A DNA stretch of 10,634 nt from an uncultured Clostridium sp. (GTDB lineage: Bacteria; Bacillota; Clostridia; TANB77; CAG-508). The stretch is taken from assembly GCA_900556975.1 (NCBI GenBank), contig USQZ01000051.1:1-10634 (forward strand), given 5' to 3'. A program made the translations under genes and the position numbers. Below are positions 1 to 6,601 of this stretch, piece after piece. The notes under the pieces were generated by a model that worked only from the letters and a program-made list of their open reading frames with translations, made no database searches and was not told the origin of the DNA. The first letter of the stretch is position 1. Each line of letters begins with the position of its first letter.

Positions 1-2847
1 CTTGATGAAAATGGATTTATATATACAGGTGTTGCTAAAATAGAAGGATATAAAGGTTCAGCTCCATTTTTAAAATGGATATTCAAAATGTTAACTCAAA
101 TATTGGACTATCTAATTGGAATATTAACATTAGGTGGAAGAATTGTTTGGGTAGGCTGGACAGCAATAATTGAAAGACTTGTAATGGACGGAATTGTAAA
201 TGCAGTAACAGGAATAACTAATAAGAGAGACGATAGTTGGGAAAAAGATCCAGATAAAATAGATGAAACAGATCAAGAAGTTCAACAAGAAGCAGAAGCA
301 GAGAAACAAAATGCAGATAAACCACAAGCTACAGGAAGCAAAGATAATCCAAATGAATATATAAGCGAAGGAATGCAAGGAATATCAGATATAGGTGGAA
401 AAGTACAATTAAAAACATCATCAGAAGCAAATGTAACTGTAGAAAATATTGTATATAATAAAATTCCTATATTAGATATTAACTTCTTCAATTTTGAATC
501 TGCAGGTGGAGCAGTAGTAGATCAAGATGGAATTATATACATAATAAAAGAAAATGTTGCAATGTGGTACTATGTATTTAGAATTATGGCAATTGTTGCA
601 ATGTTAGCTGTTTTAATATATTTAGGAATAAAAATGACAATAACAACAGTAGCAGAAAAGAAAGCTGTTTACAAACAAATGATGTTAAGCTGGCTTGCAG
701 GATTTATTTTAGTATTTGCAATAAATTATATTATGTATGGAATTATACATTTAAATGAACAATTTATAAGTTGGCTAATACCAAAGTATGAAGATGGAAC
801 AGAAATTTCATTATATGAAACTGTAAGAACTAAAGCATATGAATTAAAAGCAACTACAGGATTTGTTGGAATGATAATGTATATGGTTTTAGTGTATTAT
901 GCAATAAGATTTTTATTAATATATTTTAAGAGATATTTAACAGTAACAATTTTAGCACTGATATCACCATTTGTGGCAGTTGTATATGCTATAAAAAGAG
1001 TAACGTCAAATGGAGGAAGTGCAGCAATATTTACAAACTGGTTTAAAGATTTCTTATATACAGTAGTTATACAAGCAATACATGCATTAATTTATACAGT
1101 GTTTGTTGGAACAGCATTGAAGTTAACAGAAACTTCAATTGAAGGTATTTTTATAGCATTCATATTCCTAAGAGTTATGTTAAAAATGGACCCAATAGTA
1201 AGAAAAATATTTGGTTTGGAAGGAAAAAATGGTGGAAAAATAGTAGTAGCACCATTGGGAACACAATTAGCAGTCTTTAAAGAACTAAAAAAATCAAACA
1301 GCTTTAAAGGTGTGAAGAGAATAGCTGGTGGTATTGTTGGAAACGCTGTAGTTGTTCCAACAGCCAAAGCAGTAGGAGGCATATCACGTGCTGCAGACAA
1401 AATAAGAAGCGGTATTATTGATGAATTTAGAAGTACAGAGTATTATAGTGAAGAAAAAGTAAAAGAAAGAGAAAAGAAGAAAAAAGAAAGAAAACAAAAA
1501 TGGAATGAAGTTTCAAAAAGCGTGGGAACAGGACTAGCTATAGGTGCTCATGGAATTACAGCTGCAGCAAAATTTGGTGCATCAATTCCACTTCTAATTG
1601 TAGAACCAGAATATGGAATTATAGTTTTTGATTCTGCTTGCACATCAGCTGATAAAGTTTCAGCTAAAATAAGAGGGGCTAAAAAAGGAAAATTATTACC
1701 TAAATCATACCCTAATACAAAGAGATTTAAGTTAAAAGGAATACAACCAAAGAGCAGAGCAGGTGCGAATAAACTAATGAAAAGATTATCTTTATTAGGA
1801 ATTCCATTTGCAATAGCAGCTGGAGGAACAGCATATACAAGAGGTAAGAAACCAGGAACTGCCGGAAATGAAAGAAAAGAAATTGGACAAATAAAAATGA
1901 GCCAGTTAACAGAAGAGCAAAGAAGAAGATTAGCTGCAAAAATTGGAACAGCCAAAACATTAAGATATGCAAAACCTAGCATGACAATTGAAGAAGTTCT
2001 CGAAGAAGGAGACTTTGACAAAGCTGAAGCATATGCAGATTTACTAGTTGAAGCTAGAAAACAAGAGCAAGAATTAGAATTGCAATTTAGAGAATTGACA
2101 GGAAGAATGGATGATGATATTGCTGCGATGGAAAAAATTGATCCTAGATTTGCAAGTGCCATGAAAGATAAAAAGACAAAAGAGCTAGCTAATGCCGCAT
2201 TAATATTAGCAAAACCATTATCAGAAAAAGATATTTATAGAGCGGTACAAAATTACAAATCAAAAGTGCCACAATTTAATGAAGCTGCAGAAAGAATAAG
2301 TTCTAGAGACGTAGAAGGAATTGCAAAAGAAATAAATGCTGTACTAAAACAAAAAGGTACAGACATGGAAATGAGCAAAGAGTTTATAGATAAAGTTCAA
2401 CAACAGTTAACTGATAATCAAAGAAGGATGCAGGAAGAAAAAGAAAGAAGAGAACAACATGATGTTGCGGGACAAGATGTATCAGCAAAAGCAAAGGGAA
2501 AATCAATAACACCTCAACAAAAATCATTGAAAGAACAAATAAAAGATTTGTCAAGAGGAGATCCAAATAATCCATATGCAGCAGAAAACGCAAATGCACC
2601 AAAGCAAAATGGAGAAAAAGAAAATACCCCTGGAAGTGAGAGCGGAAGCAGTGTTGAGAGATTAGTAAAAAATATTAGAAATGCATCTAGGGGAACAGCA
2701 AGTAAGACAGCTACAGTTACTCCAAAAACAATGGACTTTGCAAAAAGAATAGAGGCATTAGATAGATTAAGTGAACAAGTCTCTAATATTACAGGTGAAC
2801 AATTATATGATCTTGACGATGTATTTCGTAGATTAGAAGCTTTATAA
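1..2847 (+). CDS. VirB6/TrbL-like polytopic membrane protein of a conjugation/type IV secretion-like locus (5' partial)
   Basis: The frame is open from the first base. The first ATG is at 88, but nothing resembling a Shine-Dalgarno site precedes it and the 29 codons before it read as normal protein, so the gene very probably starts left of the window. Counting from that ATG (919 residues): a hydrophobic stretch at about 5-28; an acidic, Gln-rich low-complexity segment at 45-85; about six further membrane segments (about 157-180, 200-222, 256-280, 284-302, 325-345, 350-368); then a basic, Gly/Ala-rich and coiled-coil-prone tail of some 550 residues. The cluster of helices including WFKDFLYTVVIQAIHALIY, followed by a long charged tail, resembles VirB6/TrbL-type channel proteins of Gram-positive conjugative elements. 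That assignment rests on architecture and remembered family likeness, not on a search. The ribbon-helix-helix gene follows after 82 bases on the same strand. Confidence 0.5.
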   Translation, partial: LDENGFIYTGVAKIEGYKGSAPFLKWIFKMLTQILDYLIGILTLGGRIVWVGWTAIIERLVMDGIVNAVTGITNKRDDSWEKDPDKIDETDQEVQQEAEAEKQNADKPQATGSKDNPNEYISEGMQGISDIGGKVQLKTSSEANVTVENIVYNKIPILDINFFNFESAGGAVVDQDGIIYIIKENVAMWYYVFRIMAIVAMLAVLIYLGIKMTITTVAEKKAVYKQMMLSWLAGFILVFAINYIMYGIIHLNEQFISWLIPKYEDGTEISLYETVRTKAYELKATTGFVGMIMYMVLVYYAIRFLLIYFKRYLTVTILALISPFVAVVYAIKRVTSNGGSAAIFTNWFKDFLYTVVIQAIHALIYTVFVGTALKLTETSIEGIFIAFIFLRVMLKMDPIVRKIFGLEGKNGGKIVVAPLGTQLAVFKELKKSNSFKGVKRIAGGIVGNAVVVPTAKAVGGISRAADKIRSGIIDEFRSTEYYSEEKVKEREKKKKERKQKWNEVSKSVGTGLAIGAHGITAAAKFGASIPLLIVEPEYGIIVFDSACTSADKVSAKIRGAKKGKLLPKSYPNTKRFKLKGIQPKSRAGANKLMKRLSLLGIPFAIAAGGTAYTRGKKPGTAGNERKEIGQIKMSQLTEEQRRRLAAKIGTAKTLRYAKPSMTIEEVLEEGDFDKAEAYADLLVEARKQEQELELQFRELTGRMDDDIAAMEKIDPRFASAMKDKKTKELANAALILAKPLSEKDIYRAVQNYKSKVPQFNEAAERISSRDVEGIAKEINAVLKQKGTDMEMSKEFIDKVQQQLTDNQRRMQEEKERREQHDVAGQDVSAKAKGKSITPQQKSLKEQIKDLSRGDPNNPYAAENANAPKQNGEKENTPGSESGSSVERLVKNIRNASRGTASKTATVTPKTMDFAKRIEALDRLSEQVSNITGEQLYDLDDVFRRLEAL

Positions 2848-2888
2848 AAGAATAAATTGGTAAATAACTCAAAACAGAATATATACAA

Positions 2889-2921
2889 CTTCACGAATGA
2901 TGTACTAAAATAAGCGTGAGG
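2889..2921 (+). promoter_or_regulatory. Hairpin or inverted repeat covering the ribosome binding site of the small RHH gene
   Basis: CTTCACG (2889-2895) can pair with CGTGAGG (2915-2921), one pair being G-U, around a 19-base loop. The right arm contains most of the Shine-Dalgarno sequence GAGGTGA (2918-2924) for the ATG at 2930. The element could limit translation or, as DNA, serve as a repressor operator. Both roles are inference, and the arms are short. Confidence 0.3.
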
Positions 2922-2929
2922 TGAAAAAA

Positions 2930-3130
2930 ATGCCAGATTTTGTTATAAAGCAGAAAAAGAAAAAAGATTATGAACAATTTACATGTAGAATAGAAGCTGA
3001 TGTACTAGAAAAAGTTAAAAGAACAGTGCTTGATTATAATTTGCCATCAGTAAATGAATTTATTAATGAATGTATAAAATACTCATTAGAAAATATGAAA
3101 ATTATTGATGAAGACGAAGTAGAAGAATAA
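2930..3130 (+). CDS. Small ribbon-helix-helix (Arc/CopG-like) DNA-binding protein
   Basis: This is a 66-residue protein. ATG at 2930 is preferred because GAGGTGA lies five bases upstream; the in-frame GTG at 2921 would put the start inside that Shine-Dalgarno site. After a basic N-terminus (KQKKKK) comes a short strand (FTCRIEADV), helix 1 (LEKVKRTVLDYN), a turn with LPSVNEF, and helix 2 (INECIKYSLENM), ending in an acidic tail. This matches the ribbon-helix-helix fold, in which dimers insert a beta ribbon into the DNA major groove. Such proteins serve as repressors, antitoxins or relaxosome/partition accessory factors. No toxin gene follows it, since a terminator begins at its stop codon. 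Its position behind a conjugation-like membrane gene suggests a local regulator or accessory factor, but the target is unknown. Confidence 0.7.
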   Translation: MPDFVIKQKKKKDYEQFTCRIEADVLEKVKRTVLDYNLPSVNEFINECIKYSLENMKIIDEDEVEE

Positions 3131-3150
3131 ACCTTCTACTTTGTTTTTTT
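3115..3150 (+). terminator. Rho-independent terminator overlapping the RHH stop codon
   Basis: AAGTAGAAG (3117-3125) pairs perfectly with CTTCTACTT (3133-3141) around a 7-base loop, extendable by a G-T and a C-G pair, and is followed by seven T (3144-3150). The left arm is coding sequence and the loop holds the TAA stop. It ends the left-hand plus-strand operon. Confidence 0.85.
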
Positions 3151-3174
3151 ATAAAATATTAAATTATAGGGAAA

Positions 3175-3209
3175 CTGATATTGAAAAAGTTTTTTCTATA
3201 ATATATTAT
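3175..3209 (+). promoter_or_regulatory. Sigma-A-type promoter(s) for the secreted MBL gene
   Basis: Two overlapping arrangements are visible. One is CTGATA (3175-3180), 16 bases, then a perfect TATAAT (3197-3202). The other is TTGAAA (3181-3186), 17 bases, then TATTAT (3204-3209). The first leaves a more comfortable leader before the GGAGGAG ribosome binding site at 3218-3224. Either makes the next gene an independent transcription unit. Confidence 0.55.
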
Positions 3210-3229
3210 GATAGCATGGAGGAGAAATA

Positions 3230-4780
3230 ATGAATAAAAACAAAAGAAAAATATTATCACTAATGATTACATTGATGATGATAATAATATTAAATACATC
3301 GGTAAAAGCAACAGAGACTAGAGTTATTCAAGCCCAAATAGATCATAATGGAGCAATAATAGAAATATCTTCTGATAAAAAGATAACTTCTATAAAAATG
3401 TATAAAAAAGATAGCAATGGTGTGTATACAAGATTTTATCAGTCAACGCAAGCAGGGTATACAGAAAAGAAATTTTTTATTTCAAAATATACTTTATCAG
3501 AAGAAGAAAAAACAGATATTAGAGTAGATATTACATATGATGGTGAGCCAAATGAAGTTAAGGAAATTGAAATTGATAAGGTTCCAGAGCAAGTTATAAA
3601 AGAACCAGCACCAAGTGAAACGCCAGCTAGTCCTACGGAGCCAAGTTCACCAACACAACCTAGCCAACCACAAACACCAGCTACGCCAAGCAATCCAACA
3701 ACTGAAGTGGATGATGGAATAACAGCTATTTCTTTAAATAAAAATAGTTTAGATTTAAATATGCCATCTACTAAAACTGCAACTATAAAAGTAACTACAA
3801 CACCGAATAAGGCTAATACAACACTAACATGGTCAACATCAGATAATAGAATTGCAAAGGTTGACAAAAATGGAAAAATAACAGCAGTATCACCAGGAAA
3901 ATGTACTATAACAGTAAAAACTGCTAGCGGAAAAACAGCAAGTTGCAATGTAAATGTAAAATTTAGAGATAAAAATATAGCAAATGGAGCCAAAGTTTAT
4001 TTTATTGACGTCAATTCAGCAGATTGTATATTGATTTGGAACGATGGAAAATATGGAATGATAGATACAGGAACTTCAGGAAATGTATCGTGTGTAAAAA
4101 AATATTTAAAAGATCTTGGAGTAAAAGAACTAGAATGGGTAATGATCACACATTATGATTCAGATCATATGGGAGGATATAGTTCAATTAGTTCGAGCTA
4201 TAAAATTAAGCAAGTATATTTAAAAAAAGTACCTAAACATAATAGATATCAAGATGTAAAAAAAGTTGCTCAAAAAGCTGGAACACCAATAAAGTACGTT
4301 GGAAGTGATTGTAAAACAATGGGGCTAGGAAACATGAAGTTCAACTTGTACAACTTAACTGATACGTATGGAAAATATGGCATAAGGAGACAAAATATAA
4401 ACAGTATCGTTGCAGTAGCAACTGTAAATAGTAAAAAAATAGCATTTATGGGAGACTTTACAAATGTTGGAAAAGGAATGTCATCTGCAGAAGAAAAAAT
4501 TGCAACAGCAATTTGTGATAATTTAGCTAAAAAAATTGGAAAGGTCGATATTTATAAAATAGCGCATCATGGATACAATGGTAATAGGTCAACAGAAATA
4601 AATCAATATAAACCTAAGTATGCTATATTAACTAATAATCGTATTCCAAATAGTGATATTTATAAGAGAATAAAAAAATATACTGGAAGTAATTTTTATA
4701 TGGATGGAACAGGAACAGTAATAATGACTATTTCAAATAATGGTGAAGTGAAGTTTAACAAACTTCCAGATGATACATAA
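3230..4780 (+). CDS. Secreted Big_2 domain plus ComEC-like metallo-beta-lactamase-fold hydrolase
   Basis: This 516-residue gene has GGAGGAG five bases before its ATG. Domains in order: signal peptide (1-27, basic start, hydrophobic core, cleavage near VKA); a beta-rich domain of no recognised family (about 30-118); a Pro/Ser/Thr linker (about 119-160); a Big_2-type bacterial Ig-like domain (about 163-244, with WSTSDNRIAKVDKNGKITAV and GKCTITV); and a metallo-beta-lactamase fold (about 254-516). In the last, THYDSDHMGG supplies H308, D310, D312 and H313, GD at 408-409 supplies a bridging Asp, and AHHG supplies H446/H447. This is the pattern of the soluble MBL domain of ComEC/Rec2, where the second His of HxHxDH is replaced by Asp. 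It is probably an extracellular or wall-associated metal-dependent phosphodiesterase or nuclease; the substrate is unknown. ComEC's membrane channel is absent. Promoter and terminator make it monocistronic. Confidence 0.85.
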   Translation: MNKNKRKILSLMITLMMIIILNTSVKATETRVIQAQIDHNGAIIEISSDKKITSIKMYKKDSNGVYTRFYQSTQAGYTEKKFFISKYTLSEEEKTDIRVDITYDGEPNEVKEIEIDKVPEQVIKEPAPSETPASPTEPSSPTQPSQPQTPATPSNPTTEVDDGITAISLNKNSLDLNMPSTKTATIKVTTTPNKANTTLTWSTSDNRIAKVDKNGKITAVSPGKCTITVKTASGKTASCNVNVKFRDKNIANGAKVYFIDVNSADCILIWNDGKYGMIDTGTSGNVSCVKKYLKDLGVKELEWVMITHYDSDHMGGYSSISSSYKIKQVYLKKVPKHNRYQDVKKVAQKAGTPIKYVGSDCKTMGLGNMKFNLYNLTDTYGKYGIRRQNINSIVAVATVNSKKIAFMGDFTNVGKGMSSAEEKIATAICDNLAKKIGKVDIYKIAHHGYNGNRSTEINQYKPKYAILTNNRIPNSDIYKRIKKYTGSNFYMDGTGTVIMTISNNGEVKFNKLPDDT

Positions 4781-4783
4781 AAT

Positions 4784-4820
4784 AAAAATCGTTTACTAAT
4801 GCTATAGTAAACGATTTTTT
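4784..4820. terminator. Strong intrinsic terminator after the MBL gene, symmetric
   Basis: AAAAATCGTTTACTA (4784-4798) and TAGTAAACGATTTTT (4805-4819) form a perfect 15-bp stem with a 6-base loop, ending in a T run (4815-4820). It begins just after the TAA at 4780. The A run on the left arm gives a T run on the minus strand too, so it could act in both directions. Confidence 0.9.
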
Positions 4821-4867
4821 ACGTAAATATGAAATATATATTTTTTATAACACAGAAAATAATAAAT

Positions 4868-4899
4868 AAAAAGAGAAAATATTTCTATTTTCTCTTTTT
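4868..4899 (-). terminator. Intrinsic terminator for the minus-strand tRNA unit
   Basis: AAAAAGAGAAAATA (4868-4881) and TATTTTCTCTTTTT (4886-4899) form a perfect 14-bp stem with a 4-base loop. It lies six bases beyond the 3' end of tRNA-Cys and reads into T-rich sequence on the minus strand. The stem is AT-rich, so it is weaker than the neighbouring terminator. The rest of 4821-4904 shows nothing else. Confidence 0.7.
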
Positions 4900-4904
4900 C
4901 CTTT

Positions 4905-4978
4905 TGGAGGCGACACCCGGATTCGAACCGGGGATCAGAGTTTTGCAGACTCGTGCCTTACCACTTGGCTATATCGCC
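4905..4978 (-). tRNA. trnC: tRNA-Cys (GCA)
   Basis: This 74-base cloverleaf encodes its own CCA. The acceptor stem GGCGATA/TGTCGCC includes one T-G pair, with discriminator T as usual for tRNA-Cys. The D arm is GCC/GGC with GTGGTAA in the loop, the anticodon loop is CTGCAAA (anticodon GCA), and the T arm is CCCGG-TTCGAAT-CCGGG. The top anticodon-stem position (27-43) is a C-T mismatch. It lies 11 bases downstream of tRNA-Gly on the same strand and is probably cotranscribed with it. Confidence 0.97.
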
Positions 4979-4989
4979 ATATAATAAAA

Positions 4990-5065
4990 TGGAGCGGGAA
5001 ACGGGGCTCAAACCCGCGACCTTCGCGTTGGCAACGCGACGCTCTATCAACTGAGCTATTCCCGC
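4990..5065 (-). tRNA. trnG: tRNA-Gly (GCC) with altered elbow residues
   Basis: This 76-base cloverleaf encodes CCA. The acceptor stem is GCGGGAA/TTCCCGC, the D stem GCTC/GAGC, and the anticodon stem TCGCG/CGCGA encloses TTGCCAA (anticodon GCC). The T stem is GCGGG/CCCGT, with a G-T pair at 49-65. All stems pair, so the gene is intact. The D loop reads AGTTGATA, giving A at position 19 instead of G. The T loop reads TTTGAGC, giving T at position 56 instead of C. The two changes restore pairing (A19-U56 for G19-C56). G15-C48, G18-U55 and A58 are retained. Confidence 0.95.
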
Positions 5066-5081
5066 AAAACAAAGCAAAACT

Positions 5082-5110
5082 ATAATAACAAAAAAAATAG
5101 CAAAAGTCAA
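5082..5110 (-). promoter_or_regulatory. Promoter of the tRNA-Gly/tRNA-Cys unit
   Basis: On the minus strand, TTGACT (plus 5105-5110) is followed after exactly 17 bases by TATTAT (plus 5082-5087), placing initiation near 5075, about ten bases before tRNA-Gly. No GC-bearing terminator is seen between the carboxypeptidase gene and this promoter, so some readthrough from that gene is also possible. Confidence 0.75.
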
Positions 5111-5126
5111 TATCAAACATCAAAAA

Positions 5127-6344
5127 TTAATGAACTTTATAAAAATTTTTATATTGATAAATGAAAAATTGCAAATAATCTAATGGCTGTTTTTTATTAA
5201 TATATGCAGAAGAGTAAATATTAGTACTAAAAACTTTATTGTTTTCAATAAAAAAATCTATTGAACATAATTGCTCTCCTTGGTAAAGTGGAGCTTTCAA
5301 TTGGTTATAAGAAAGTGAAAGAGAAACTGAATTTAGTTGCTCTTTTTTTATCGGATAATAAATAGGAAAGTTTTGCTCAAGCTTAGTGGATATAGTTCCG
5401 GAAAGCTTAGGAACATCAAGATAAGGTAAAACAGCAGTTAAATATTCAGTATATTTTTGATTTATTAAATCAGCTAAATTGATTGTTTCATAATTTTCAA
5501 AAGTGTAGTTAATTAATTTTATAGAATCAGTAGTTCTAATTTTTTTGGTATCAGCACCAAGGACAATTACAATAATATCAAGGTTGTTGTTTTTAGCAGA
5601 TGAAACAAGACATCTCCCAGCTTGACTAGTATATCCAGTTTTAACACCATAAACAGTTGGAAGATATCCCAAAAGTTCATTAGTATTGTGAATAGATTTT
5701 GGAACACCATTTATAAAAACCTCATAATATTTTGTCCCCACTATTTGAAGAAAAAGTGGATTGTTTAAGGCATAATCAGTTAAAACTGCAAAATTTCTGA
5801 CAGTTGTATAATGCTCAGGATTATCAAGCCCATGTGGAGTTACAAAATGAGTTGATGAAAGAGATAATTCTTGAGCCTTGGCATTCATTAAGTTCGCGAA
5901 ATTTTCTACTGAGCCAGAACAATGTTCCGCAAGTGCAACAGCTGCATCATTTCCAGAACAAAGCATCAATCCATATAATAAATCTTGCACAGAAATAGTA
6001 TCATTAGTAGACAAGCCAAGACGTGATCCACCAGTTGATGCAGATTTTTGAGAAATTGTAACCTGATCTTGAAGATTACAATTTTCTAAGATTAATGTGC
6101 ATGTCATAATTTTTGTAGTAGATGCCATCGCACATTTTTCATCAATATTTTTTTCAAATAATATACATTTTGAATTTCTTTCGTAAACTATTGCTCTTCT
6201 TGAAAAAATTTCAAAATTTAAATCAGTTGTATCTGAATTAACTGGAATCGGAGCAATTTCTTCGTTTAAATCATCAGCATATGATAAAGTAGAAAAGCTG
6301 AAAAACACGATAATAACAGCAATTAAAAGCTTTAAAAGTTTCAT
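5127..6344 (-). CDS. D-alanyl-D-alanine carboxypeptidase (peptidase S11, PBP5/DacA-like)
   Basis: This serine-type DD-carboxypeptidase removes the terminal D-Ala from peptidoglycan pentapeptides outside the membrane. Numbered from the upstream GTG at 6353 (408 residues), the three penicillin-binding motifs are STTK (78-81, nucleophile Ser78, Lys81), SGN (133-135) and KTG (238-240), with typical flanks such as LLYGLMLCSGNDAAVALAEH and PTVYGVKTGYTS. A signal peptide ends near SYA (about residue 26). The C-terminal part (about 290-390) fits the beta-rich PBP5 C-terminal domain, and the Tyr/Phe-rich last 20 residues may be a membrane-association helix. I prefer ATG 6344 (405 residues): AAGGA at 6356-6360 is only two bases from the GTG but 11 from the ATG, and MKLLKLL is a better signal-peptide start. 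Family assignment is secure. Which dac paralogue it is (dacA, dacB or dacF) cannot be decided here. Confidence 0.95.
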   Translation of the reverse strand: MKLLKLLIAVIIVFFSFSTLSYADDLNEEIAPIPVNSDTTDLNFEIFSRRAIVYERNSKCILFEKNIDEKCAMASTTKIMTCTLILENCNLQDQVTISQKSASTGGSRLGLSTNDTISVQDLLYGLMLCSGNDAAVALAEHCSGSVENFANLMNAKAQELSLSSTHFVTPHGLDNPEHYTTVRNFAVLTDYALNNPLFLQIVGTKYYEVFINGVPKSIHNTNELLGYLPTVYGVKTGYTSQAGRCLVSSAKNNNLDIIVIVLGADTKKIRTTDSIKLINYTFENYETINLADLINQKYTEYLTAVLPYLDVPKLSGTISTKLEQNFPIYYPIKKEQLNSVSLSLSYNQLKAPLYQGEQLCSIDFFIENNKVFSTNIYSSAYINKKQPLDYLQFFIYQYKNFYKVH

Positions 6345-6396
6345 TTTATACACTATCCTTAAAAAATTAAAAATTGGAAAAAATCCTTACCATAAA

Positions 6397-6425
6397 AATA
6401 TGCCCTCAAACCATTAATATGACAA
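6397..6425 (-). promoter_or_regulatory. Probable promoter of the carboxypeptidase gene
   Basis: On the minus strand, TTGTCA (plus 6420-6425) is followed after 17 bases by CATATT (plus 6397-6402). Initiation near 6390 would leave a leader of about 45 bases before ATG 6344. The left arm of the 10-bp inverted repeat (6401-6410) lies in the spacer and touches the -10 element. Confidence 0.45.
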
Positions 6426-6505
6426 GAAAAATTAACAAAAATATAATATAAATGTAATAAAAGAGAAAATGACTGAAAACACTGAGATGCGCAGATTTGA
6501 GGGCA
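6401..6505. repeat. 10-bp perfect inverted repeat flanking about 85 bp in the divergent intergenic region
   Basis: TGCCCTCAAA (6401-6410) recurs as its exact reverse complement TTTGAGGGCA (6496-6505). Both arms are GC-richer than the surrounding DNA. One arm sits in the carboxypeptidase promoter and the other about ten bases upstream of the proximal surface-protein promoter. The match does not extend beyond 10 bp apart from isolated positions. It could be a paired operator, a long-range hairpin or the ends of an invertible segment. Confidence 0.5.
6419..6447 (+). promoter_or_regulatory. Distal plus-strand promoter toward the surface-protein gene
   Basis: ATGACA (6419-6424), 17 bases, then a perfect TATAAT (6442-6447). 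Its -35 box lies on the same bases as the minus-strand -35 box (6420-6425), so the two would form overlapping divergent promoters. It would give a leader of about 150 bases for the surface protein. Confidence 0.45.
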
Positions 6506-6515
6506 AAATGATAGA

Positions 6516-6543
6516 TTGACAAAAATTCTATAAAAGATAAAAT
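6516..6543 (+). promoter_or_regulatory. Proximal promoter of the giant surface-protein gene
   Basis: A perfect TTGACA (6516-6521), 16 bases, then TAAAAT (6538-6543), placing initiation near 6550. A TATAAT also occurs at 6551-6556, but no -35 box stands at the right distance for it. Confidence 0.6.
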
Positions 6544-6601
6544 AAAATTATATAATAGAATAATTAGGATAATTATGTCTAAAAGTGATAGGAGAAGAGA
6601 T

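Noticed and set aside
88..90. ATG at 88 as the start of the membrane protein
   Set aside because: No Shine-Dalgarno site precedes it and the reading frame stays open and protein-like back to base 1, so the gene most likely begins outside the window.
1548..2162. 204-codon minus-strand open frame opposite the membrane protein tail
   Set aside because: Same compositional shadow effect; no Shine-Dalgarno site and no recognisable protein features, while the plus frame is intact.
2857..2885. Weak promoter-like pair TTGGTA-17-TATATA before the RHH gene
   Set aside because: Both boxes deviate from consensus at two positions, and such pairs are common by chance in AT-rich DNA; cotranscription from upstream is adequate.
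4868..4978. Possible attachment site at the 3' end of tRNA-Cys
   Set aside because: No second copy of the tRNA 3' end and no integrase is visible in the window; the flank is occupied by a terminator.
4935..5123. Minus-strand open frame of about 62 codons over the two tRNA genes
   Set aside because: It runs through both tRNA genes on their own strand; the cloverleaf structures explain the sequence completely.
5138..5153. 16-base perfect palindrome TATAAAAATTTTTATA at the end of the carboxypeptidase gene
   Set aside because: It contains no G or C and lies inside the coding sequence, so it is not credible as a terminator. A- and T-run palindromes of this kind are expected in such AT-rich DNA.
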